The position numbers and the translations under genes were made by a program. Shown in pieces: positions 17,971 to 25,541 of a stretch of 64,000 nt of DNA; within the stretch, counting starts at the first letter, position 1, and each line of letters starts with the position of its first letter. Source of the DNA: Periplaneta americana (lineage: Eukaryota > Arthropoda > Insecta > Blattodea > Blattidae); NCBI RefSeq assembly GCF_040183065.1, contig NW_027185566.1:558001-622000 (forward strand), read 5' to 3'. The notes below the pieces were generated by a model, which saw nothing but the letters and a program-made list of their open reading frames with translations, searched no databases and had not been told where the DNA came from.

Positions 17971-19494
17971 ATGAAAAAAAATAAAATTATATGGATTGTT
18001 TTTACTATTTTTTTTGGCTCTTGGGGTTGGGGACAAAATACAACATCGGACCCGGAAAATATAGATGTCCGCTATCTTTATACTCCCTATCCAGATGAAA
18101 AAAAAGTTCACGATGTTCTTTTTCCTCTTGTGATTCCTTACTTACAAACTGTGGTATCATCTTATAATCAATTGCTTGTCCATCAAGACAACAAGGTTCA
18201 TCAAGTTTTTATTTCTGAGCTTTTCAGAAGCCGTATTCAACAAAGACAAAGCCATTTTTATTATATTACTCAAGGGAAAGGACTGATCGATTTTTTCCAG
18301 CTTTATGATAAATATAACGATCAGTTTGCCGTCCAATTTTTGCATATCGTCATGCCTGTTTTTGCAACACCTCAAGCCACAAAAAAGCTTTTAGGTACGC
18401 TCAACAAAAGTCTAGATAGAGCGTTAAAGAATCCCTTTCTCCTCGTTGGGAGAGAATATGTCTCAGATTATCTACTGAAACGATTGAATGTTAAAAAAAT
18501 CGAAGATTTCTCTTCCTCTGACGAATCTATACAGGAAGTCGCCAGAGATGCTTCTAGTTATTATGACCTAGATAAAGACTTTATTATTGCCGTAAAGGAT
18601 GCACTTAAAAGTAAAATTCAACAAAATTACCGCGTTTCATCCGAGATCGCTAATATTTCTGCTCAAAGTAATTTTAATTATCTATTGGCGTCCGAAATTT
18701 TTAGGCTGATTCAGCCCGAACTAAAAAGACAGGGTGATAACTTGCTCAATCATCCTATTGTGGGTAGAGAACTCAAACAGTGGTTCAAAACAGCTCCTGC
18801 GTTCAGTCAGCATAGTATTATAGGAGTGCATGATAAAGACTTGGATAATCTAGCCCCATTTTTAAATTCGGGTAAAAAATTTCAGTTTGCCTTAGATTTA
18901 GGAATGAGTGCCAATCAAGATGAACAAGGTAATGAGGTTTGGAATCCAGAAAACCCTAATAATCAGTTGGACATTTTAAATCAAGCTCTTTTAAATTACC
19001 CTCAATTTAAATCTGGAGATTATTACTTAACTCTAGTTCCTGATAAAATTATCGTCTCTCCTTACGAAAAGGCCGTACACATAGAATTGATCGTATCAAA
19101 AATACCTGTCTCTCCCTCTCAACTACCTACCAAAAATAAAGAAGATCGTACCACTATCGACTTTGGTGCTCCTACACAAGAACCTAGTGTTTCCAGTAGT
19201 GTAACAGAAGATGCCAATATGGAAAAGAACTTCGAACTCCCCAATAACGATAGTCAGTCTACCACTGGAAAATCAAGAGTACTGAATGTAAAAACTTATT
19301 CTCAGATATTGGGTGACACTTACAAAGGTCAGAATAAAGGATTTGAAGATCAAGAAACTCCTCCCTTGCTCGATGATATTGAACCAAAAGAAAATATTCC
19401 CCATCCAGAAAAAACGGATAACTCTTTGGACAATTCCTCAGAACTAGCAGAAAACGACGAAGATTTAGATACAGAAATAGATCAAACTTTATAA
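17971..19494 (+). CDS. Unknown secreted protein, 507 residues
   Basis: An N-terminal signal peptide (MKKNK then a hydrophobic stretch to about residue 20, GWGQ as likely cleavage region) precedes a globular region to about residue 390. A low-complexity acidic tail rich in Ser, Thr, Asn, Asp and Glu follows (about 390-507). The layout suggests an exported, possibly surface-exposed or periplasmic protein. AAGGAAAC precedes the ATG. It is transcribed alone and ends at a strong hairpin shared with the convergent oxidase gene. I do not recognise a domain. Confidence 0.78.
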   Translation: MKKNKIIWIVFTIFFGSWGWGQNTTSDPENIDVRYLYTPYPDEKKVHDVLFPLVIPYLQTVVSSYNQLLVHQDNKVHQVFISELFRSRIQQRQSHFYYITQGKGLIDFFQLYDKYNDQFAVQFLHIVMPVFATPQATKKLLGTLNKSLDRALKNPFLLVGREYVSDYLLKRLNVKKIEDFSSSDESIQEVARDASSYYDLDKDFIIAVKDALKSKIQQNYRVSSEIANISAQSNFNYLLASEIFRLIQPELKRQGDNLLNHPIVGRELKQWFKTAPAFSQHSIIGVHDKDLDNLAPFLNSGKKFQFALDLGMSANQDEQGNEVWNPENPNNQLDILNQALLNYPQFKSGDYYLTLVPDKIIVSPYEKAVHIELIVSKIPVSPSQLPTKNKEDRTTIDFGAPTQEPSVSSSVTEDANMEKNFELPNNDSQSTTGKSRVLNVKTYSQILGDTYKGQNKGFEDQETPPLLDDIEPKENIPHPEKTDNSLDNSSELAENDEDLDTEIDQTL

Positions 19495-19498
19495 TTCC

Positions 19499-19522
19499 CA
19501 CTAGGGGATTTTACCCCTAGTG
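19499..19522. terminator. Bidirectional terminator hairpin
   Basis: A perfect nine-base-pair stem CACTAGGGG/CCCCTAGTG with a six-base loop lies between the convergent secreted-protein and oxidase genes. The following T-rich sequence is modest on both sides. Confidence 0.7.
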
Positions 19523-19532
19523 TAGTATTCTA

Positions 19533-20921
19533 TTAACTAGCACTCACCACCATCATCATACCACCATCTTCGTGGTCAAGTATATGGCAATGTAACATCC
19601 AGTCTCCAGGTTCATCCAACTTAAAAGCAATATCTGTGTACCCCCGACTAGGTACATTGATCACATCTCTTTCTAATCCAATTTCAGGCAGTTTAACTCC
19701 ACTCACATCCAAAACTCTAAAATGTGTTCCGTGCAAATGCATAGGATGATCCATAGCGTGCATATCAGAATTGACAAATCTCACTTTGACCCACTGACCT
19801 AGCTTTACGTTGAGAGGAGGAACATTTGGAAATTCTTCACCATTAATAGTCCATTTCATCATAGATGCCATATTATGACCGTGCATTCCACTGTGCATTC
19901 TTGCCATACCATTCATATGACCCATGTTCATTCTGGATTTTAAAGTCAGAATATAATCTGGATCTTTATCTACTAGATCTGAAACATCTTCTTTTTGTAC
20001 TCCACGAAAAATATGAGACTTAGCTTTTTGATTGTGAGCAACAACGACAATGGGATATGTTGTAGAAACTCCATAAGATTTTCCTTGATACATACGATCT
20101 GTTAAATCTACATCTATATTAAAATTTCCAGCTTCTTGGGCTATCATTTCTATATCCACTCTCTCCGCTGGACCAAGTAAAAACTGATCCGTTTTAAATG
20201 GTTTAGATAATCCCGCACCATCTTCATGTGTCACTAGTACTTCCAATGGAAAAGAAATACGATAATAAGCTGCCGTAGAAGCATTTAAAAGCCGAAGCTT
20301 ATTGACATCGCCTTGTTTAATTTCCAATGGCTGAATAGCTTTTTTAATCTTCCCATTAATAGCCAAAACATTTCCTAACCTCTCAAGATGCCCTACCCCT
20401 GCACCCTCTAATCTTTTCCCTTTAGAGTCTAAGTACAGGTCATCAATAACAACTATAGAATCACTGTCATACAGCTTATCTTCTGGGGCATTAATAATGA
20501 GTGGAGCAAATAACCCCATATCTACCTGTGTTTGCACTGGTCTAGTATGGGAGTGATACCAATATGTTCCACTATTTTTAGGTTTAAAGCTGTATTCAAA
20601 AGAATCTCCAGGAGCAATAACACGACTCGGTCCATCTTGATCCACAGGAACTCTCAAACCATGCCAATGGATATTGGTGGTAACTGGGAGTTGGTTAACT
20701 CCTTTAATGTTTAATGTCTCTCCAACATTAGCTCTAATCACATATCCAGGCATAGTTTGGTTATAACTGTAGATATGTGTACTGGTATGGTCATCTAATT
20801 GCCAATCTTGTTCGGTTAAGTGGAGCATAATATCTTGAGTTGCTCCATTAGCTGTTGAACAAGCAACAACAGTCAACAACAAATAAAAAAGAAGAAAATG
20901 TTTATATAGTAAATTCTTCAT
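19533..20921 (-). CDS. Multicopper oxidase lipoprotein with methionine-rich segment
   Basis: An exported three-domain cupredoxin oxidase, 462 residues. The signal ends in VVAC (Cys21), so it is predicted to be lipid-anchored. All four copper motifs are present: HWHG (85-88), HSH (123-125), HPMHLHG (392-398) and HCHILDHEDGGM (444-455); the last contains the type 1 Cys, with Met as likely axial ligand. A Met/His-rich insert at about 331-355 resembles that of CueO-type cuprous oxidases and suggests Cu(I) oxidation or copper tolerance, though metal specificity is an inference. AAGGAGGGG precedes the ATG. It diverges from a flavodoxin-fold oxidoreductase. Use of oxygen implies at least microaerobic exposure. 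Confidence 0.92.
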   Translation of the reverse strand: MKNLLYKHFLLFYLLLTVVACSTANGATQDIMLHLTEQDWQLDDHTSTHIYSYNQTMPGYVIRANVGETLNIKGVNQLPVTTNIHWHGLRVPVDQDGPSRVIAPGDSFEYSFKPKNSGTYWYHSHTRPVQTQVDMGLFAPLIINAPEDKLYDSDSIVVIDDLYLDSKGKRLEGAGVGHLERLGNVLAINGKIKKAIQPLEIKQGDVNKLRLLNASTAAYYRISFPLEVLVTHEDGAGLSKPFKTDQFLLGPAERVDIEMIAQEAGNFNIDVDLTDRMYQGKSYGVSTTYPIVVVAHNQKAKSHIFRGVQKEDVSDLVDKDPDYILTLKSRMNMGHMNGMARMHSGMHGHNMASMMKWTINGEEFPNVPPLNVKLGQWVKVRFVNSDMHAMDHPMHLHGTHFRVLDVSGVKLPEIGLERDVINVPSRGYTDIAFKLDEPGDWMLHCHILDHEDGGMMMVVSAS

Positions 20922-20951
20922 ATCCCCTCCTTAAAGGAATTCTTTTTATAA

Positions 20952-20957
20952 ATTATA
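20952..20957 (-). promoter_or_regulatory. Candidate -10 box of the multicopper oxidase gene
   Basis: On the minus strand this reads TATAAT, about 30 bases upstream of the oxidase start codon. No convincing -35 element lies 17 bases upstream, so the promoter call is tentative. I saw no clear copper-responsive operator in this divergent region. Confidence 0.3.
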
Positions 20958-21124
20958 CTTTATTTTTTTAGTAGAAATAAATTTAACAGCCATAACTTCA
21001 ACTTATTCATCAAATAACTATTGGCTTTATTGTTTAATAAAACATTATTGAAAATCAACTCAACTCATTAAACTTTGATGTTGATTGGGATCGTTTTTTT
21101 ATTGAATTTTTGGAGGGAATTTGT

Positions 21125-21649
21125 ATGAAAGTACTCGTTTTTATTGCTCATCCAGGTTTGAATGAACCCTTGTATGGAGCCGTATCTAGAATTAACAAGG
21201 CATTTTTCAATGTCTTACAAGAACAAGCAAATATTACCGTTGTAGATGTGAGTAAAAACTACAATATACTAGAATATCAAAAACTCATGTTGGAACACGA
21301 TAGAATTGTTCTCCAGTTTCCTATATTCTGGTATAATATTTCTTATCTAGCAAAAAAATGGCTGGACGATATACTCGTGCATAATTGGGCTTATGGGCGT
21401 GAGTTTAAATTGGAAGGTAAAGAATTTATGCTTGGGCTAACAAGTGGACAACCTACCGATTCCTATACCAAAACAGGAAGAATAGGACTAACCATAGAGG
21501 AATTATTTGTTTCCATTAAAATAACCACTACCTACTGTAAAATGAAATATCTCCCTCATTTTCATATAGGAGACGCTTTGCACACAACAGATTCTGTTTT
21601 AGAAGAAGCAAGTAAAAAATATTTGGCACATATTACCGCTGTACATTAA
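21125..21649 (+). CDS. NAD(P)H oxidoreductase, flavodoxin-like fold
   Basis: A 174-residue protein of the quinone-reductase/KefF/YwrO group, probably a cytoplasmic FMN or FAD enzyme reducing quinones. VFIAHPGLNE at the N-terminus is the phosphate-binding loop, and LQFPIFWYNISYLAKKW matches the family's FPxxWYxxPxxxKxW signature. Start: the ATG at 21125 lies seven bases after GGAGGG; the upstream TTG at 21110 overlaps that site and is rejected. It is divergent from the multicopper oxidase. Whether it serves redox defence or activates a potassium efflux system cannot be decided here; no kefC is adjacent. Confidence 0.83.
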   Translation: MKVLVFIAHPGLNEPLYGAVSRINKAFFNVLQEQANITVVDVSKNYNILEYQKLMLEHDRIVLQFPIFWYNISYLAKKWLDDILVHNWAYGREFKLEGKEFMLGLTSGQPTDSYTKTGRIGLTIEELFVSIKITTTYCKMKYLPHFHIGDALHTTDSVLEEASKKYLAHITAVH

Positions 21650-21664
21650 TCATATTCTCACAAG

Positions 21665-21684
21665 CTCGTAAAAAAGTTTACGAG
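21665..21684 (+). terminator. Hairpin after the oxidoreductase gene
   Basis: A perfect eight-base-pair stem CTCGTAAA/TTTACGAG with a four-base loop starts 15 bases after the stop codon. It has no T run, so it may be a weak terminator or an RNA-stabilising hairpin. Confidence 0.4.
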
Positions 21685-21847
21685 AATGAAACTATGCTGA
21701 CCAATATTCTAGAAAAGATGATTTTACTATCAAAAATGTTGATCACAATTTTCTTGGATTTTATTTCAGTTGAAATTTTGTATATATGTCTTTCATACCT
21801 ATATTTTATAGTGATAAGGATGAATATATTTCTTGGTGGATTCATTT

Positions 21848-22921
21848 ATGAAAATTTTGAAAATTTTATTTTTTCTCCTTTTATTCTCTCCAGTGCTGTA
21901 CGCCAGAGGAGTTTCTAATTCTTTTCCTCTAATCATTGCCGCAGAGAAAGGAGATCTACCACGAGTAGAGCAATTTGTTAAGTTGGGTATGAATCCTAGT
22001 TTTTATCGCAACAATAAAACACCTATTATTGTGGCTGTAAAAAATGGATATTACGACATTGTTGAGTACCTACTTAAAAAAGATGCAGATCCCAACGTTC
22101 AAACTAGAAATGGAAATACAGCTCTGATGTATGCAGTAAATAATAAAAATCTTGATATACTTAAACTTTTGCTCAGGAAAGGTGCCGACCCTAATATAAA
22201 AAATGGAGAAGGTTGGACTCCTTTAATGCAGGCCAGTTACGATGGACTCTTTGATTTTGTAGATCATTTAGAGTGGCATAATGCCGATGTCAATATTCAA
22301 ACATTTGATGGGTTTACCCCTCTTATGGCGGCAGCGTATCGTGGTCATTATGACATCGTAAAATTTTTACTCAAGCACGGAGCTCAAGTCAATCTGAAGG
22401 AAAAATCAGGATGGACCGCACTCGCTCAGGCCAGTGTAGGTAACCAAACAGAAGTTACAAAACTTTTATTAGAGTATGATGCAGACCCCAACATTGCTTC
22501 ATTCTACAATATTACTCCCCTCAAAACGGCTTACGAAAGAGGACATAATTCTGTAGCATCTTCTTTGTTAGATAATCAAGAAAACGAAGATTTAAAAGCC
22601 AATCCAAATGTTAAAAATAAGTATGGAGAACCCGTTTTAATGGAGGTTGTTGCCAGAAATAACTTGGAAGCCGTAGAAAAACTTTTAGCAGTAGGAGCAG
22701 ATCCTAATTTGGGAGATAACAACGGAAATACTCCTTTGTTTATTGCAGTAAAATTGGGGCGACTTGGTATTGTTAAGCTCCTTTTGGACAGAGGTGCAGA
22801 CCCGACAGAAACCAATAACGAAGGATATAGTCCATTAGATTGGGCTTTAGACGGAAAAAACCAAAAAATGATAGAACTACTCAAACTTTACGGTGCTGAG
22901 GAATTTAAACCAACAATGTAA
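21848..22921 (+). CDS. Exported ankyrin-repeat protein, about ten repeats
   Basis: A 357-residue protein with a signal peptide (about residues 1-19, ending near LYARG) followed by about ten consecutive ankyrin repeats that fill the rest; the consensus is NGxTPLMxAxxxGxxDIVKxLLxxGADPN. Repeat seven has a short Asn/Glu/Asp-rich insertion. No catalytic domain is visible, so it should act by binding a protein outside the cytoplasm. I prefer the ATG at 21848 (GGTGG eight bases upstream) over the TTG at 21833. It is followed after 14 bases by a second such gene. Ankyrin proteins of host-associated bacteria are sometimes effectors, but nothing here shows secretion into host cells. Confidence 0.85.
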   Translation: MKILKILFFLLLFSPVLYARGVSNSFPLIIAAEKGDLPRVEQFVKLGMNPSFYRNNKTPIIVAVKNGYYDIVEYLLKKDADPNVQTRNGNTALMYAVNNKNLDILKLLLRKGADPNIKNGEGWTPLMQASYDGLFDFVDHLEWHNADVNIQTFDGFTPLMAAAYRGHYDIVKFLLKHGAQVNLKEKSGWTALAQASVGNQTEVTKLLLEYDADPNIASFYNITPLKTAYERGHNSVASSLLDNQENEDLKANPNVKNKYGEPVLMEVVARNNLEAVEKLLAVGADPNLGDNNGNTPLFIAVKLGRLGIVKLLLDRGADPTETNNEGYSPLDWALDGKNQKMIELLKLYGAEEFKPTM

Positions 22922-22935
22922 TATAGGATAGACCC

Positions 22936-24072
22936 ATGAGATTTATATACTGCTTTTTGATTTTTTTATTTTCTTCAAACCTGTTTTCTGCCAGTTTTTC
23001 TACTCCTATGAGGGTGGCTATCCAGCAGAATAACACAAAATTGTTTGAAACGATTTTAGCCCAAAAGCCCCGTATAGACTCTCAAGATAATCTCGGAAAT
23101 ACCCTCCTTATATATGCTGCCGAATATCAAAGACCCTCTATGTTAAAATTATTATTAGATGCTGGTGCTAGAACTGATCAAAAAAATGACAAAGGGTCTT
23201 CTGCACTAACTATAGCAACAGAAAAAAATGACTCCAATATTGTCCAACAGTTGTTGGATCACAATGCAGATATCAATATTTCGGACAAAGATGGAAATAC
23301 CCCTCTTATTATTGCAGCTCACCAAGGTTACTTAGAAATAGTCCGTCTACTGTTAGAATATGGAGCTAACCCAACCAAAAAAAACGATTCAGGTTGGAAT
23401 GCCTATATGGAAACTGCAAAACGTGGAGACACAGAAATTATGAAAGCACTCCTTGCCAAAAAAGAAGGACTTCTCGACAAAACCGACAGTGCAGATTATA
23501 CTCCACTAACATGGGCAGTAAAATACCGTCATCTCAATATTGTTCGGCTTTTACTGGATAACAAAGCAGATGTCAATACTCAAGATGCAAATGACTACAC
23601 CCCCCTCATTTGGGCTAGCGAATTGGGCTATTTAGAAATTGTCAAAGTTCTTTTAGAAGCCCAAGCTGATGTAGATCTCCAGGATAAGGAAGGAATGACA
23701 GCCCTCATGCATGCGGTTAGATGGAATAAAATAAAAACAACTAAATCTCTTTTAGATTACGGTGCTAGAGTGGATATTGTAGATGATAATGACGATTCTG
23801 CACTAATGGAAGCCGTAAAAAAGGGGAACCAAGATCTTACCTATCTACTTCTTTCTTATGGAGCTAACCCGAATCTTGTAAATGCACAGGGAGATACTGT
23901 ACTGATTAAGGCTGCCAAGTTGGACAATTTGAAAATATTACAGATCCTTCTGGATCATGGTGCAGACCCTAAACAAAGAGATAGTAATGGAAGTACCGTT
24001 CTCGAAATAGCCCGAACACAAGACAATAAAGAAATGATCTCCATTCTAGAAAAGATTTTTGAAACCTTGTAA
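22936..24072 (+). CDS. Exported ankyrin-repeat protein, about eleven repeats
   Basis: A 378-residue protein with a signal peptide (MRFIYCFLIF to about residue 19, ending LFSA) and about eleven ankyrin repeats covering residues ~21-378. It is a clear paralogue of the preceding gene, with the same architecture but diverged repeats, several ending in ADVN/TQD. AGGATAGACCC precedes the ATG. The 14-base gap and shared strand indicate one transcript. It ends just before two tRNA genes on the opposite strand. Likely periplasmic or surface binding protein; target unknown. Confidence 0.85.
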   Translation: MRFIYCFLIFLFSSNLFSASFSTPMRVAIQQNNTKLFETILAQKPRIDSQDNLGNTLLIYAAEYQRPSMLKLLLDAGARTDQKNDKGSSALTIATEKNDSNIVQQLLDHNADINISDKDGNTPLIIAAHQGYLEIVRLLLEYGANPTKKNDSGWNAYMETAKRGDTEIMKALLAKKEGLLDKTDSADYTPLTWAVKYRHLNIVRLLLDNKADVNTQDANDYTPLIWASELGYLEIVKVLLEAQADVDLQDKEGMTALMHAVRWNKIKTTKSLLDYGARVDIVDDNDDSALMEAVKKGNQDLTYLLLSYGANPNLVNAQGDTVLIKAAKLDNLKILQILLDHGADPKQRDSNGSTVLEIARTQDNKEMISILEKIFETL

Positions 24073-24119
24073 AAGAACCTTTGTATACTAAAAAATAAAC
24101 AGAATTTTTAAAAGAAAAG

Positions 24120-24192
24120 CTCCCCGAGTAGGACTCGAACCTACGACCCAGCGATTAACAGTCGCTTGCTCTACCGACTGAGCTATCAGGGA
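24120..24192 (-). tRNA. tRNA-Asn (GTT)
   Basis: A full cloverleaf can be drawn: acceptor TCCCTGA/TCGGGGA with one G-U pair, D-stem GCTC/GAGC, anticodon stem AGCGA/TCGCT with loop CTGTTAA (anticodon GTT), and T-arm GTAGG-TTCGAGT-CCTAC. The discriminator is G, and CCA is not encoded. It lies downstream of tRNA-Gly on the same strand, 49 bases apart. Confidence 0.96.
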
Positions 24193-24241
24193 ACAACATA
24201 TAAAAAATAACTATTACAAAACCAAAAGTCAAGAAAAAAAT

Positions 24242-24315
24242 TGGAGCGGGTGATCGGAATCGAACCGACGTAATCAGCTTGGAAGGCTGATGTTCTACCA
24301 TTGAACTACACCCGC
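24242..24315 (-). tRNA. tRNA-Gly (TCC), CCA encoded
   Basis: Cloverleaf: acceptor GCGGGTG/CACCCGC, D-stem GTTC/GAAC, anticodon stem TCAGC/GCTGA with loop CTTCCAA (anticodon TCC), and T-loop TTCGATT. The discriminator T is followed by an encoded CCA, included in the coordinates. It is probably transcribed together with tRNA-Asn from the promoter at 24354-24382. Confidence 0.96.
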
Positions 24316-24353
24316 TTAATTATTTTTATTGCTTTCCGTAGCGTATACCATTA

Positions 24354-24382
24354 AATTTATCTATAAAAGATTAAAAAGTCAA
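24354..24382 (-). promoter_or_regulatory. Sigma-70-like promoter of the tRNA-Gly/tRNA-Asn unit
   Basis: On the minus strand a TTGACT -35 box (24377-24382) is separated by exactly 17 bases from a TAAATT -10 box (24354-24359), about 40 bases before the tRNA-Gly 5' end. It matches the consensus at five and four of six positions. It abuts the start of the divergent YggU-type gene. Confidence 0.5.
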
Positions 24383-24389
24383 CTTATTT

Positions 24390-24671
24390 ATGATGAAAAT
24401 ACAAGTAAAAGTAAAACCCAATGTAAAAACCTCTGGTATTGAAATACTAAGTATTTCCCCAGCGGTACTCAAAATAAAAACTCAAAAACCTGCCCAAGAT
24501 GGACTTGCCAATAAAGATATTATAAAACAGTTATCCGAATTTTTCAATTCTCCCAGAAAAAATATTACTATTATTCAAGGTTTATTTTCATCTACAAAAT
24601 GTATACAGATTGACTGGAATAAAAACGATTTAGAAGAGTTTTTAAAAGTAAAAGGAGGTTTTTTATTATGA
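24390..24671 (+). CDS. yggU: YggU/DUF167 family protein
   Basis: A small conserved cytoplasmic protein (93 residues) of unknown function. The family signature is visible: an N-terminal IQVKVKPNVKTSGIE strand, KIKTQKPAQDGLANKDIIKQL and the ITIIQGLFSSTKCIQI strand. There are two tandem ATGs at 24390 and 24393; either could be used, and no strong ribosome-binding site is seen. Its 3' end overlaps the next gene by four bases (ATGA), so the two are translationally coupled. Confidence 0.85.
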   Translation: MMKIQVKVKPNVKTSGIEILSISPAVLKIKTQKPAQDGLANKDIIKQLSEFFNSPRKNITIIQGLFSSTKCIQIDWNKNDLEEFLKVKGGFLL

Positions 24672-25171
24672 AGTACCTAGCACTAGTACTATGTTGTATC
24701 ATGCTCACCTCATCACCTCTTTTTGCAATAAAAACAACCAACAACCTTCAAAAAGAGACCAAAGCTTATAAAATTCCCATTATAGAGAAAGATCCATTAC
24801 AAGACAAAGATTTTCTCAACCAGCATTTGGGTATTCTAGCAGATAAAGAAGATTTGGTAAGACGTGGGGAAATCACTTTTTTCTCTTCATTAGCCTATCT
24901 ATGGGTATATCAGTTAATTATTTTTGATGTGATATTTGCCAGTCAATTCAATGATATGAGCCAGTCTGGAAAATTATCCAGTACCAATTTTATTTATTCT
25001 CTGTTTTCTACTATACTCATGGCACTGATGATCACTCGTAAAGATACCCAGTTCATCCAATATAACTACTATAAAGATCCTCGAGTGGTGTTTTTCAATA
25101 GACCAACCCATTATAGAGAACAGACCTACGGATGGAGATTTATGATGAATTTTATGAGTTATGATTTTTAA
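24668..25171 (+). CDS. Unknown exported or membrane protein, 167 residues
   Basis: The product has an N-terminal signal peptide (residues 1-20, ending PLFA), a charged region and two further hydrophobic stretches (about 75-97 and 108-127) that look like membrane spans. The C-terminal part is rich in Tyr, Phe and Arg. A strong AGGAGG lies inside the end of the preceding gene. I do not recognise it; it might be an inner-membrane protein of about three helices. Confidence 0.7.
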   Translation: MKYLALVLCCIMLTSSPLFAIKTTNNLQKETKAYKIPIIEKDPLQDKDFLNQHLGILADKEDLVRRGEITFFSSLAYLWVYQLIIFDVIFASQFNDMSQSGKLSSTNFIYSLFSTILMALMITRKDTQFIQYNYYKDPRVVFFNRPTHYREQTYGWRFMMNFMSYDF

Positions 25172-25172
25172 A

Positions 25173-25197
25173 TCACTCCCTCAGAAAGAGAGAGTGA
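25173..25197. terminator. Hairpin between convergent genes
   Basis: TCACTCCCTC and GAGAGAGTGA pair with one mismatch around an AGAAA loop, immediately after the stop of the exported-protein gene and before the acpP stop. It probably ends transcription from one or both sides. Confidence 0.5.
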
Positions 25198-25209
25198 GGA
25201 ATACACAAA

Positions 25210-25449
25210 TTATTTTTCGCCCAGTTTAGCATCAATCAAGCGAACAAGATCCCCAATATTTTGGATTTCTTTGACTTCATTTTCTGAAAATTTAATATCA
25301 AAATCATTTTCTATAGACATAAAAGTTTCCATTACATCTAAAGAATCGGCACCAAGATCTCCTAAAATAGATGTATCCATTGTTATTTGAGATTCCTCTA
25401 CACTGAGATTCTCTGAAATGATTTTTTGAACTTTGTCAAAAGTAGACAT
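25210..25449 (-). CDS. acpP: Acyl carrier protein
   Basis: The 79-residue acidic four-helix carrier that holds growing fatty acids on 4'-phosphopantetheine. The attachment serine is Ser36 in GADSLDVME. AGGAG lies upstream of the ATG. It is transcribed in the same direction as, and 93 bases after, tyrS. A perfect inverted repeat lies 36 bases upstream. It is not next to other fatty-acid genes, though accD is 3 kb away on the other strand. Confidence 0.97.
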   Translation of the reverse strand: MSTFDKVQKIISENLSVEESQITMDTSILGDLGADSLDVMETFMSIENDFDIKFSENEVKEIQNIGDLVRLIDAKLGEK

Positions 25450-25484
25450 ACTAGTCTCCTAATTCTTAATTTACCACAACAGGC

Positions 25485-25500
25485 TTGTTAAAATTAACAA
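25485..25500. promoter_or_regulatory. Inverted repeat upstream of acpP
   Basis: TTGTTAA and TTAACAA are separated by two bases, 36 bases before the acpP start codon. Size and position suit a dimeric-regulator operator, but the sequence is AT-rich and chance symmetry is possible. It does not match any operator I can name. Confidence 0.3.
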
Positions 25501-25541
25501 CAAAAAGTATGAAAAACAAGTATTTTATCCAAAAATTCATA

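Noticed and set aside
21694-21918. 74-residue hydrophobic frame before the first ankyrin gene
   Set aside because: It overlaps the ankyrin start in another frame, lacks a ribosome-binding site and looks like AT-rich noncoding DNA read as Phe/Ile/Leu.
22576-22884. 102-residue open frame antisense to the ankyrin gene
   Set aside because: A product of the periodic ankyrin codons; no independent support.
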